A DNA stretch of 64,000 nt from Icerya purchasi (Eukaryota; Arthropoda; Insecta; Hemiptera; Monophlebidae), in NCBI GenBank assembly GCA_039619475.1, contig CM077115.1:554302826-554366825 (forward strand), read 5' to 3'. The position numbers and the translations under genes are program-made. Within the stretch, counting starts at the first letter, position 1; every line of letters begins with the position of its first letter. The notes beneath the pieces were generated by a model. It did not search any database and was not told the origin of the DNA. It saw only the letters and a list, made by a program, of their open reading frames with translations. Positions 1 to 11,021 of this stretch are shown in pieces.

Positions 1-2000
1 AACAGTTCATATGCACTTGACGAAAAATATAATTAGAAGACTATATAAGAATAAATAGTCGGAAAATAAACCAGTACGAATACAAACAGGGAAAAACAAC
101 GTTTGTTGAAAAACACAATAACCAGTTGGAAAAAGAAAAACAATAATTAAGTCCATATTTATCAAGATGGCATTGTTGCGTCGACCGTCATTAAACGTAT
201 ACCTCTCTAATTTGTTGTAGTTAATTCGGAAGATCTGGACTTCAAAAATTAATCAGGTTTTTAATGCGCGAATAATCAAAATCAGATTTGGTCGTATTTA
301 CCAGGGTCATTTGTTTTGGCGTGAAACTTAAAAAATAACGCATCGGGAAAATTTCTGTTCCACAAAATGTTTTCGTAAACAATAGACAAAAAAATTTAAC
401 AATTAACGCGGCGAATAAAATATAATCTCATAGACGTGAAAATAACCCCGAATAATTTCAATTCGATTTTATCAAAGATAACCGAAAACCCATCAAAATT
501 TGCAAAAAAGTATCATCAGATTACAACGTTATCCAGAAAAGGCGTTTATTGTTATTTTCGTTATTTCGAAAAAAGTGTATTTTTATTTAAGAAAACGTGT
601 ACAGACATATATATATATGTCTTTTTTGAAATTAGTTTAAATGTAATACTTCCTTTTAAAAGTTTTTCCATTAGTCTCCAGATATATGATATTAGCTGTT
701 TTTTCGGATGTAAGATTTAAAATTTTTCCAAAATAATTTCGATGGTTAAAGGTTTATTTTTAAAGGATTTAACTTGACCTTCTGTATTCTTGTAAATCTT
801 GAAAATCTCGAAAACGGCAAGACCAATTTTTATGACAATTGACACCTAGATATACTGGATCCGCAAAGCGTTTACCAAAAAATAAAAAAAAAATTATTGA
901 GCGCGTTAATGTTGAAACGCTAATGATCTTGAAAAAGGCGCGGTCAATTTTATTGAAAATTGGTGCCTAGATAGGTCTTTGTAGGAGAGAAGGTGTGCGA
1001 AAGTAAATTTCAGGAAGAAGTTGGTTCTGATGATTTTGTTGCAGATGCGTCATCATCGGGATTTAGTAGGTTTTGGAAAAAAACTGATAAAAAAGTACAA
1101 TAAAAAATTAAAATTCAATAATTATTTCTGGCTATTTAACAATTACGTTGTTTAAAACTTTCACTTTTTCTTCGATAGAGCTTTAGAAATAAAGAAAAAA
1201 ATAATCTCTAACATGTGAAAATTGTTAAAAAATATTTCGAAAATGAGGAAAAATCTTTTACTCCACAAATGTGTAACTAAAAATTGTTAAATATAAAAAA
1301 ATTAAAAAAAAAAAAGACTTTCATTTATTAATGCAATAAAAATTTTACAAGTCCACCAAATTGGGATTTTTTAAAAGAATGAAATAAAAGCGTTGGTTCA
1401 AATCATATCGGTATATCGAGTTGTGTTGGATAGGGATATTGCGTTTAGGTATGATACCGGCGGATAATATATAAATAAATTCCTCTTGCGCTCGGTTGAT
1501 GTCCTAGTTGACGAAACCCTTCCCAAAAGAAAAGAAAAGAAAAGAAAAAAAAACAACTTTTTGGGTGCCCGCAGAAAGGAACCTAGTGGATGCCGTTGCA
1601 TCCGCTAAAAGGTGAAAAATAAGATTGGTTGATTTCATATTTGATAATAAACTTGCGCACAGTGTATATAAATGTGAAGAAAATTTAATCGTTTCATTAA
1701 CTTCTGTAAAAAATTTTAAACCGGGGGGGGGGGGGATGTTTATTTTTAATGGAAATTAAATTATTTGTAATTTCGCGTAAAATGCCGTTTTTTGGTAGTC
1801 GAAATATCTTTTTCAGCTCCTTATCTTCTCCGAGAAAAAATCGTACGAGCTTCTGTTTTATAATTCTATATTATATCGAAAAAATCACTTCCGAAATTTA
1901 TATAAAATGAACATTTGATTTTATTTTTTTATACATAACGTAATTAACTGAAAACGCTTGTAGACATCATAATTTGATTGTTTACCCCAAAGGGGTGTCG
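1..2000. other. AT-rich non-coding stretch, no gene seen
   Basis: I see no convincing gene here; the short open frames use non-ATG starts and low-complexity codons. It holds an AAAAG-type simple repeat near 1528-1552, a run of 13 G at 1723-1735, and a two-copy tandem repeat listed separately. Confidence 0.6.
795..1010. repeat. two-copy tandem repeat, period about 121 bp
   Basis: A segment with 'cttgaaaa', then 'gaccaatttt', then 'cctagata' occurs at about 798-850 and again at about 928-971 as 'cttgaaaa', 'ggtcaatttt', 'cctagata', offset by 121 bases. The copies are diverged. It may be a remnant of a tandem array; no function is visible. Confidence 0.5.
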
Positions 2001-2019
2001 TAATCACGGCAACGCCGAT

Positions 2020-3350
2020 TTAAATGAATATCTGCAAGCTCAAACCGGTTGCTTTCCCTTTATCGCACTGGTCCTTCGTGCTCAATCTCTTGCCGTCTAC
2101 CTTCGCCTTTGTCAAGCGACGCTCCATTCCATTTTCTTTGCCTATAAGATGTGCAAAAAATTTCATCTTACCCGGAAGTATTAGGCAACCATTGTGAAGC
2201 ATTAATTTCTTCTGAGATGTATTAGTTCCCTTTGCCGTCCAAGATGTTCTAAGAACCCTTCACCAGCATGGCTTATATCTTTTTCAATGTCCAGATCTCT
2301 GCTGCGTATAATGAAATTGAGAAAATTACAATACCAACTAGCTTTACTTTCGTATTCTTCCCTATTCAACCTAGACATAGCGCGAGCTACCACTGCTGTC
2401 TATTAAAGAAACCTCATGGTATAATACAAAGTTATCTACAGTTTCATATTCCAATACCGTTTTTCTAATTGATGGTATTGTGTTCCATCTCTGTCTGTTA
2501 ACGTAATTTTTATTTTTGCATGACCTATATATTATACCAAGACTATATGAACTGCCGATCGTCATTAACTTTTGGTTAACGCATCTGCGCTTTTTTGGAA
2601 CAAAAGATATACAGGAGTGATTTTGTCGTTGAAACCGAATAATGTTAAACCCACTGGCCTTTGTGGATTGGGCAAAAATTTTAATGGCATGTGAGGTTTG
2701 TTTTTTCGAAGCGTTCTCACATATGTCAGCTTATTTTTCAATAGCTTCTGACACGGCTCAATTGAAGAGAAATAATTGTCTATCATTCATACTGGCAGCG
2801 ACTGTGCCGTCTGCATATGAGATTCCTCTCATTGATATCCGTCCATTGATCCAGTACAATTCTCAAGCCATGTTCCCAATACAAATTAAACGACATGGGC
2901 GATAAAATTTGTCAAACTCCTTTCTACGCATGAAATTCTTTCGTTATTCCGGTCAATCCTTACGATGCTACTGTTCACACAGATTCCGTATTAGGTTAAC
3001 CATGTGTTTTGGTGCTCCCACAACTTGCTCCATATGACACATTATCGGGCGCTTTATTTATCAACGGTATCTCACATTCACGATTCTTTTTCATTAGTCC
3101 TAATTCATCATCTATTCAACGTTCTTTCATGAAACCCGCTTGCTTGTTCGTCGACAATTCGACTCTTCATTAGTCCGTTTGTACGTCTGTTTCCTATGTG
3201 CGGCATTACTTGTATGCGGGATGAGAGAATGTAATTTTTGCACTGCGTTCTTTCCCCCTCTTTTTTTGAACAGTGGTATGTATGTAGATCTACATCATTC
3301 TCCTGGCCATTTCTTCCACATGGGGTATTACATAATGAGTGCATCATATC
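2020..3350 (-). pseudogene. decayed piggyBac-type transposase
   Basis: The minus strand carries broken pieces of a piggyBac transposase, a DDE/D cut-and-paste enzyme that normally targets TTAA. From N to C terminus: a piece at about 3108-3170 reads IVDEQASGFHER, matching the signature around the first catalytic Asp. The piece at 2565-2786 reads IDNYFSSIE, then LTYVRTLRKNKPHMP, then FGFND, matching the block around the second catalytic Asp. Pieces at 2371-2565 and 2202-2393 follow, the latter ending GFLEHLGRQRELIHLRRN like the end of the catalytic domain. The piece at 2020-2202 looks like the lysine-rich remains of the Cys-rich tail. Frames change several times and stop codons interrupt it, so it cannot be functional. 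I could not find its TTAA-flanked inverted repeats. The family call is firm on the 2565-2786 block; the outer limits are approximate. Confidence 0.75.
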
Positions 3351-3748
3351 AATTCCTGATTATCCTGCCGGCTTTAGTAACTCCACTAACAAAGACGTAT
3401 TTGTACCTTTTTATTATAAGTTTATTTTGCTTTCCCACAAAACATCAATTTATTATTTACTGTTATATTTTCATTCCTATATCGTTTGCAATGTAGCGGT
3501 AATTGTACTAAATTTAAAAAATTGCGGAGGATAACTGAATTTTTTCCCCTTAAAATTTGCAACGGTACTTACGACAGCAATATACATTTTATAAAAGTTA
3601 CACTTTTTAAACGATTCCAAAATAATTATAAAATATGAAATGTAATTTTAACAAAATCAATCGAGAAACAAAAGAAAAAACACACAATAATATTACATAT
3701 AATCAAGTAACGAATTGAACGGAATATTTTCGAAACTATTTAATTCTC

Positions 3749-3749
<1 letters not shown>

Positions 3750-3790
<41 letters not shown>
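3750..3790. repeat. (AT)n microsatellite
   Basis: About 20 AT units without interruption, between the piggyBac remnant and the mariner element. Confidence 0.95.
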
Positions 3791-3794
<4 letters not shown>

Positions 3795-4539
3795 TTCCGC
3801 TCAAAACTTCGGATACATAAAATTAAGTAGCGAAATAGTTTCAGTTATAACGACATGCATGCCGACAAATATGAATTTGATCCCAAAATGATAGTGCATA
3901 CAACGCTAAATACATATTTTTCCGAGTCGACGTGCTTGAAGAAATTTGCGTCGCCATAAAAGGCCACGAAAACCTCATCTCGAGGCCTGTTAAACGAAAA
4001 GTCAAGGTCAGGTCCGTTAGGAATATAATTAATTTTCGACACAAAAATACATTTGCGACCAAGTATCCAAACAGGTAAAACTGAAAATGACAGCCGATTA
4101 ATATAATCTCCTCCGAAACGCAGTAGCTGGCAAAACGCGTTCTTTCATAAAACAACTCTTCTTCCGAAGTAAGCGAGACCGCTGAAAATTTTACACTTAT
4201 GTTCAAGTTCCTTAGGACAGATGAAGCAACAAAAGTTGAATTAAAATTCAAACGACCACTACACGCAACTTATTACCCAGTGTGAATTAGAACTATTGGA
4301 TCTTTCGAAGTATCTACCGCCCGAAGCAGAAAAGCGTGCGTTCTAATTGGGAGATTACAATTTGAAAGAATAGTTATATTCATTAAAAGAAGTAAGTATA
4401 GAATAACTACGGCAAGAAGTTTTATGAAAAGTAGAGTTGCAGGTGGTAGGTGCATAGTTGTAAGCTGACGGAGGGTTTGATTTCAGTTTCGGCTAAAAGT
4501 TTTAAACTTTTTTTTAAACATTTCATTTACAACTAAATA

Positions 4540-4569
4540 CGAGGGTGGTTCAAATATAAACCGGAATTT
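4540..4569 (+). repeat. mariner terminal inverted repeat, downstream end
   Basis: This 30-bp sequence is the exact reverse complement of 5818-5847 and follows a TA at 4538-4539. It is the end nearest the transposase stop codon. Confidence 0.95.
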
Positions 4570-4583
4570 CGTCATAAAAATTT

Positions 4584-5693
4584 TTATTTTATACTTACAG
4601 TGCTCATATTTTTTACAATTTTTCGAGATAACCCCCCTCGCACGCTACGCACTTTTTCCACCTCTCCGGGCAATTTTTTTATTCCTTTTTCGTAAAAATC
4701 TCGCGGCTTGTCACATAGCCATTTGCGCACGAACGATTCCACCTCATCGTTGCTGTCGAAACGTTGTCCACCAAGTGCTTCTTTCAACGGGCCAAACAAA
4801 TAATAATCACAAGGCGACAAATCTGGACTGTAAGGAGGATGTTCAAGTGTTTCCCAGCCCAATTCGGCCAATGTCTCCATCGTGAGCCGAGCGGTATGTG
4901 GCCGCCTGGCGTTGTCTTGAAGCAGTATCGCACTACGGATCGGAATTTCGCGCCTTTTTGTTCGATAGGCCGGTTTGACTGTGTTTTTTAGGAGGTTACT
5001 GTAATACTGCAGCGTCACAGTACGTTGTTCAGTTAGGAAATCGACTGCGATCACTCCCTTCATGTCCCAAAACACGGTACACAACACCTTCCCAGCTGAC
5101 TGTGTAACCTTCGCTTTGACTGGCGCTCCCTCTTTTTTCTTCCGCCACTCCATAGACGAGCGTTTACTCTCCGGCGTATAGTAGTGTACACAAGTTTCGT
5201 CCGTGATGAATATTCGCCGCAATAAATTCTCTCCTTCCTCTTCATATCGGCTGCAGGAGACGCGTACAAACTTTCCAACGAGTGAATTTCTGTTCAAAAT
5301 TCAGAAGTCTTGGCACCCATCTGGCAGCAATTTTGCGATAACCTAGCCGATCATGAATTATTGTCTCAATACTACCTATGCTGATACCCAGTTCGTCGGT
5401 CATATCGCGTACACGGACGCGTCGGTCAGCCAAAATGAGTTGTTCGCGATGGCTTTGACGTGTTCATCTGTGATGCTGGTTTTTGGGCGCCGCGCATGTG
5501 CTATGTTTGACACCACTTCACGTCCTTTTCGAAACGCGGAACACCACTCGTACACTTGAGTTTTGGAGAGACACTCATCCCCGAACTGTTCGCGTAATTT
5601 TCGGTAAATTTCCACGGATTTTACGTCGTCTTTGACTAAAAAACGAATAATGATGCGTTGCGCAACAGACACTGGTACTTCTTTTTCACTCAT
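4584..5693 (-). pseudogene. mariner transposase, frameshifted
   Basis: The ATG is at 5693-5691 (MSEKEVPVSVAQ). The first frame (to about 5400) is the N-terminal helix-turn-helix DNA-binding domain, with SKTQVYEWCSAFRKGR. The reading continues in a second frame at about 5433-5242 (VRDMTDELGISIGSIETII, then WVPRLL), and in a third at about 5297-4584, which holds the DDD catalytic domain. The three Asp lie in FITDET, LLQDNARRPHTA and PYSPDLSPCDYYLF, so all three are kept. Between the second and third Asp I count 35 residues, one more than the usual D34D, because NARRPH has an extra Arg. At least two frameshifts mean no full protein can be made. It resembles the mariner lineage that gave GVQW3/SETMAR-like annotations in other animals; that lineage call is from memory of the family. 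Confidence 0.9.
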
Positions 5694-5817
5694 GGCTCTA
5701 ACTACACTAAAAAGTGAGCTTACGCGGTTCTAATTGCTCTACACGCTTCGTAACAAACCGGTCTAACTGCCAGTGCAACCACTTTTTCCACAATAAATTT
5801 TTCGCGCGTTTATTTAA

Positions 5818-5847
5818 AAATTCCGGTTTATATTTGAACCACCCTCG
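5818..5847 (-). repeat. mariner terminal inverted repeat, transposase 5' end
   Basis: This 30-bp sequence is the exact reverse complement of 4540-4569 and is followed by TA at 5848-5849. It lies 125 bp upstream of the transposase ATG. Confidence 0.95.
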
Positions 5848-5849
5848 TA

Positions 5850-8800
5850 TTTTAGATATTTTAGATATTTTAAATTATATATATTCAGCAGTCAAACAAG
5901 ACCAAGCGAATTTAACTTGGCTGTTTTTTATTTTGACAAATACTAAAATTATGCCTTTTAAAAAAGAAGGATCGATCGTAATGGTCTTTTTTCCCCACTT
6001 TTCTCATACGTAACGTATTAAATTCAAACGATATTTGCTTCGGCTAAATTTTTAACATATTTCCGGACACAAAAAAAAAAAGTGCATTTTCCGAATCTAC
6101 TATTAATTACGAATGTTAGAAAAGTCGGTAATGAAGTTCAAGGTAACGTAATGCGTTGCTTTGTTAAAAAATTAATTTTTTATAATTTGCTTTATCGTGG
6201 GTATTTTTTGAAAAATTCAAAAAACCGAAAAACACGTTTACACTGCAATCGAACTTATAGCTCGCGCATTATTGCTGTCTGTACGTCTACGTTACACAAT
6301 CCACTTCATATCTTGCCGTAGCTATTCTATACTACTTATAACGAATAGAACTTAAATTGCCATCTCTTGATTGTAACCGGTGCTCTTCGCAGCATCATGA
6401 TCACACGTAACAACAACGATAGGAAGAAAATGACAAGGTGGCGGCAAAAGAAATAGAAACTAACATCAGCCTAAAGAAAGCTCCGAGAATAATGCCAAGG
6501 AAGGAGTGGTATATTAACGTGTATCGATATCTGGTCTACTATTAGAGTACGTACTAGAGTGGTTTAAAATTACCCGGATTATTATGCTAAAAGCCTCGGA
6601 CGAAACGTGGCGTCCTTTTAAAGATGTTTACTTCCTGCAACAGAGTGGCCGACCAGCCTTTTTGCAAAATACATTTCCCCGAGACTTTCCCCGGTTCGCC
6701 AGATTTTTTCAACCTTTCCTCCGACTTGGTAAACAATAGCCATTCAAAAAAACCACGCATCATTTCTAAATATTCCGCAGTATGCCCTTTTTTTTTCCCC
6801 CATCATAATGATGCAGTTTAATCCAAATGATAAAATCTCGAATTATTTAAAATCTTTATCACCTTAATCTGTCTTCTTTTTTTTTTTTTATAATTAAAAA
6901 GATCCAACGAAGAGAGATGTTTTATGATCTACATAGTAAGCACTAGAGTTTTGCAAAGTATTTTTAATATTTTCAAGTGTTCTACTCATTATAGACCAGG
7001 CAAGAATATTTCTGTACTTTCTTCCAATTCCCCGACTTTCAGCACATTTCGCTGACTACCCGATTTTCCAGAACATGGTCACCTTATGATTGACAAATAA
7101 AATCCTTCCTAACTGTGGCAACTACTCGAATCGTATCTATCGAATCGAAAACTCGGAACAGCTCATGAATAGGCGGCATTCCACTAGATAGAAGCAAGCG
7201 TGCAAAACCCTAGCAGTCTGGTGCGGATGCCCGAGAAGATATTTCGGTGGCCACAGCGTTAATGTTACAATTCTAGCAATGCGCGATGCATAAACTGGCG
7301 GATCACTCTTAACAAAGTCACTAAATGGGGACATGATTGAAAAAATAAGCTAATGAGCTTAAATGCGCGCACGTAACACCAGCAAATAGACGTTTTTGCA
7401 AGTCTTAACAAAATTAAGATTTCGTAAAGTTGCTTACGTAACGGAAAGAACTCATTTCAGAAACCAAACTAAACACAAATCAAGACGCGCCAAGTACATA
7501 TACCGGTTAATTAGTAGACACGGTCTTTGAATACTTACTGCAAACAGCTCGCATGCCAACAAATCATTGAAACTTATTCGGGCGACAAAAATAGTAATAG
7601 GGGCTTTATCGTTCTTTTTCAGCCGTTGTCGTTACCAACCGTCATTATTCAAGGAGCGACGGAACCTACCGGAATACTAACATGAAGCATATTGATAGAT
7701 GCCGTTAGAATTTACCGAAAGTAACCAGAAGCTGCCGACACATGTGAATTTCAACTTCTTAATACCGAATTTGAAAACCGCACACCATTGTAAACGATAC
7801 ATGTAAATATGTCCATGTACCCGGAGATAATTATAACGTTTATATTTAATATGCTGAGTGCCTTTTACGAATATTAACAAATCATTTAAGCAATTCTCCG
7901 TACAATAAGGGAAAAAAAGGCGGCTAATATTGGATGAACGAACCAGCGTGGAATCCAAGCAAATTAACCGGACAGTTCGAGGTCTGTTGATAATATTATC
8001 GTGCCGAAATTGTATTGTTTACAGCTTGCACCGTTTCCGCGCGGTAATTTACCATAACGAAGAAAGAGTTAACGTAAAGAAAATACAATCGCTTGTTGTA
8101 CAGACCCTAAAAATTGGCCAGCAAAAATGTGCAGAACACGGTAGCGGGTAGTTGGATTGTGGGTTTTGGTGTAATCACGAAACGAAGGACGATTTTCTAG
8201 CCAAGTATACAACGTTTCTCTGTAAATTCAGTAATATCATAAAATTTCATTGTTTGACCCCGGCACTAGCGAATAATGGGTAAAGGCAAACTTCGTACGC
8301 GTGGCTTGTGTGAAATTTGCGAGGCTTCGCGAGCACTGACGTCACGCAAAATACAAAGATGGACACTTGTTGATAATCGATTTTTAACGATTTCATTTTC
8401 TGAAATACAAAAAGTGCATTGGCGGAGCGTAGATATTATATTAGTATTTTTTTAAACTTAGATAGAAGTTTTTTTTTTTTTTTTTTCCCCGAAAAGACAA
8501 TAGCACAATGTGTGTTTGATACTTTTTAAACAAATTCTAAAACTGAATTCCACATTATTTCATAAAATAGGGGCAATATTCGCAGATACAAATCCTTTTG
8601 GACATTAACAGCGAGGAGAAATTTTTATGAGACGCGGGTTGATTAGCTTTTTCCGAAATCAAGCGGAACATTTCGAAGTAATTAACCTATTTTGAATTTG
8701 TAGAAATCTATTAAGCTGGAAAGGAATAGTAGCTCGCACGGACGACCGAAAGAAAAACCGATGTAATGAATATCGTCGGAAGTGCAATTTCAAGAATATC

Positions 8801-9170
8801 GGGAAACACTTTGACCGCATAAAAACGGGTAGAAAGGGGGGGACGCAGTCGCGTTCCAACGAGGAAATGGTCATGGTCCGAACAATTTTCTAGAAAAGCT
8901 TTCGGGGATGCGTTCGTCTGGTTCACAATACAGACACCAATGGCGATTGCACCAGGAAGACATTTTACAATTACGATAATATTTCTTCGTGTGATCAAAC
9001 GACGAACATTTACTAGTGTGTGGTTTTCAAAATTCGTTCAATTTTGGTAACATTTCGCGGAATAGATTAAATTTCATATATTATTTTTTTTTTTTTTTAT
9101 TCTCTGAAAAATAATATAAATTAGTCGCATAAAATAACACATAATCATTCTAACATGTATACACATGTAT
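5850..9170. other. non-coding stretch, no gene seen
   Basis: No open frame here has coding character. It contains poly-T at 8469-8486 and a less AT-rich patch around 8270-8350. No RNA gene or mobile element was recognised. Confidence 0.5.
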
Positions 9171-9172
9171 AT

Positions 9173-9196
9173 TATATATATATATATATATATATA
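9173..9196. repeat. (TA)n microsatellite beside hairpin repeat
   Basis: Uninterrupted TA units abut the hairpin end of the dispersed repeat at 9194-9540. Other copies of that repeat have the same arrangement. Confidence 0.9.
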
Positions 9197-9540
9197 AACT
9201 CGGCCATTTTGGCCTCGCAAGGGGCTGTGCCCCTTGACCCTTCTAATTTACATTTCTGTCTTTTTCTCTTCTATACTTTGTATAAAATAATCAAAATTTA
9301 CAACGTAATTCTTACTGGCATCAACACACACAAAAAATAACATAACCACAAAAATCCTATTCTAACATTTACCTTCCGTTATATAAAATTAAGACATTTT
9401 TTCGTTACATTTTTCGTTACATATTTCATTACATAAAATTGGGACATTTTTCTGGGACATTTTTTTGGGACATTTAGCGTTACATAAAATTAGGACATTT
9501 TTTCGAATGGGGGGTAGCCTAAGAATTACGTTGTAATTAA
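9194..9540 (+). mobile_element. (TA)n-flanked hairpin repeat, copy A
   Basis: This is a non-coding dispersed repeat of about 345 bp. Its left end has two adjacent palindromes: GGCCATTTTGGCC at 9202-9214 and AAGGGGCTGTGCCCCTT at 9219-9235. Inside, TACAACGTAATTCTTA (9299-9314) and its exact reverse complement (9520-9535) enclose an array of units like 'ttacataaaattgggaca'. The right end is the inverted-repeat motif itself. The same order recurs in inverted orientation at 21722-22104, and diverged at 26609-26912. The subterminal hairpins resemble those of Helitron/Helentron-type or MITE elements, but I cannot assign a superfamily. Confidence 0.75.
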
Positions 9541-10986
9541 TATATGCAACTTTCATTACGTATGCACTAGATTACGAACTAGGGTAAAAAATGGTGTAAT
9601 GCGGCACTTCACTTAATTATATCTATAGAGTAAACTTTGAGCAACTTTCGTGATTTTCTTTAGTGAGTTTAAATGTTAACATTTTGCTTTTCTTGTTTCT
9701 TTTATAAATTTCTAATTTACAAACAAAACTGAAGAAATGTTTTATATTTATGTTGCTGTAGAACGGTCAGTTTGCCTTCATGTTGTGTATCATTTAGAAT
9801 ATAGTTCCGAGAAATAAAAAAACAGTAAAAAAATAAAAATAAATTTCCCACCTTGCAAGCCAACTGGCATAAAAAATTTATTACAAAAGTTCACATGCTC
9901 GCAACACGAACACTTACATAAATTGCGTATTGAATTAATACGAAATTATATAAATTGTAATTGTCTAGCGAAAATTAAATTACTGCGGAGTAATGTGTTG
10001 TAAAATTCAACCATACCTTAATTCGATCAGTAAATCTGTTCTCGCTAATTAACAAAATTCTTTATTGTCGTTGTTTAACAGATTTAAAAATCTCTGTCAT
10101 CCATTTATTTTAACATTCCTACAGTTTGAAGACAATAGACGTTGTTTATATAAGGGGGGGGGGGGGGGGGGGACAAAATTAAATGCAAAGATTTCGGAAA
10201 TGAAAGACGAATTTAACACATGATGTTAGATGGGAAGTACGACAATTACTTGATTCTGAAGAGTTTACTAATAATGTTTTTAAAAACAATTAAAAGATTA
10301 CGTGTTGGTTCGATCAATAACGGCACAAATCTTTGGACAGGTTCGATTTAATTTTCAATAAGCTTGTCCTGGACGTTTTTTGAATTTTCAAAGTTAATTA
10401 GTAGTTTATTTTTGAAATGCTTTTTCGTTTTTTTGGCTTGTTTTTTTGTCTTGCCTTAAACCGCCACTGTCGAGTAAAACTTACCGAAAATTAAAGGGGA
10501 GAATACGATCGAACGTTGTCGTTGAAGACGCTTTATATTTTAACTGCAGTGATAACGTGAATTCTTCGAAAAAATATTAACCAACTGTTGTTCAATTGCG
10601 AAGAAGCTAGAAACAGCGAACAGAGTTTTCTTCTTGGAGAAATTGAAATTTTTTGATTTGTCTCCATACTGTGTTCTTCCATTACTATTTTCTGATAATC
10701 GTTTGTTGTTTATTTTATTTACATGCAGACTAGCTCTGTCGGTAATAATAATACGGGAGCAAATTTAATAAATTCCTAACTCATGTTTCTAACTCTCCAC
10801 TCATTGTCAGTCGCGTTCAAGTGCCTATTACTTCTCGGTCCGAACTCTTGGTTAATTTCTTAATTACACTGTTTCGTCATTCGTAAGTCAAATTTAATTT
10901 CTAGAAATCTTTATCGTGAAAGAGTATTGTAATGGCTAGCGCGAAAAAATAAAAAAATAATAAAAATAGAAGCGAGACTTTTTTTT

Positions 10987-11021
<35 letters not shown>

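Larger units (their letters stand above)
4540..5847 (-). mobile_element. mariner (Tc1/mariner) DNA transposon, 1308 bp
   Basis: The element is bounded by perfect 30-bp inverted repeats (4540-4569 and 5818-5847, beginning CGAGGGTGGTTCAAATATAA) and flanked by the TA dinucleotide at 4538-4539 and 5848-5849, the expected mariner target-site duplication. Its length of 1308 bp is typical of mariner. It contains a transposase on the minus strand in three overlapping frames, so it is complete in length but not autonomous. The identity of the two ends suggests it is younger than the piggyBac remnant next door, although frameshifts have accumulated. Confidence 0.93.

Noticed and set aside
3140..3534. 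118- and 98-codon plus-strand frames
   Set aside because: They are antisense to the piggyBac remnant; the hydrophobic look comes from T-rich codons.
3841..4251. 136-codon minus-strand frame between the piggyBac and mariner elements
   Set aside because: Length is notable but I see no conserved domain, no good start context and a mixed composition. It may be a chance frame or an unrecognised repeat remnant.
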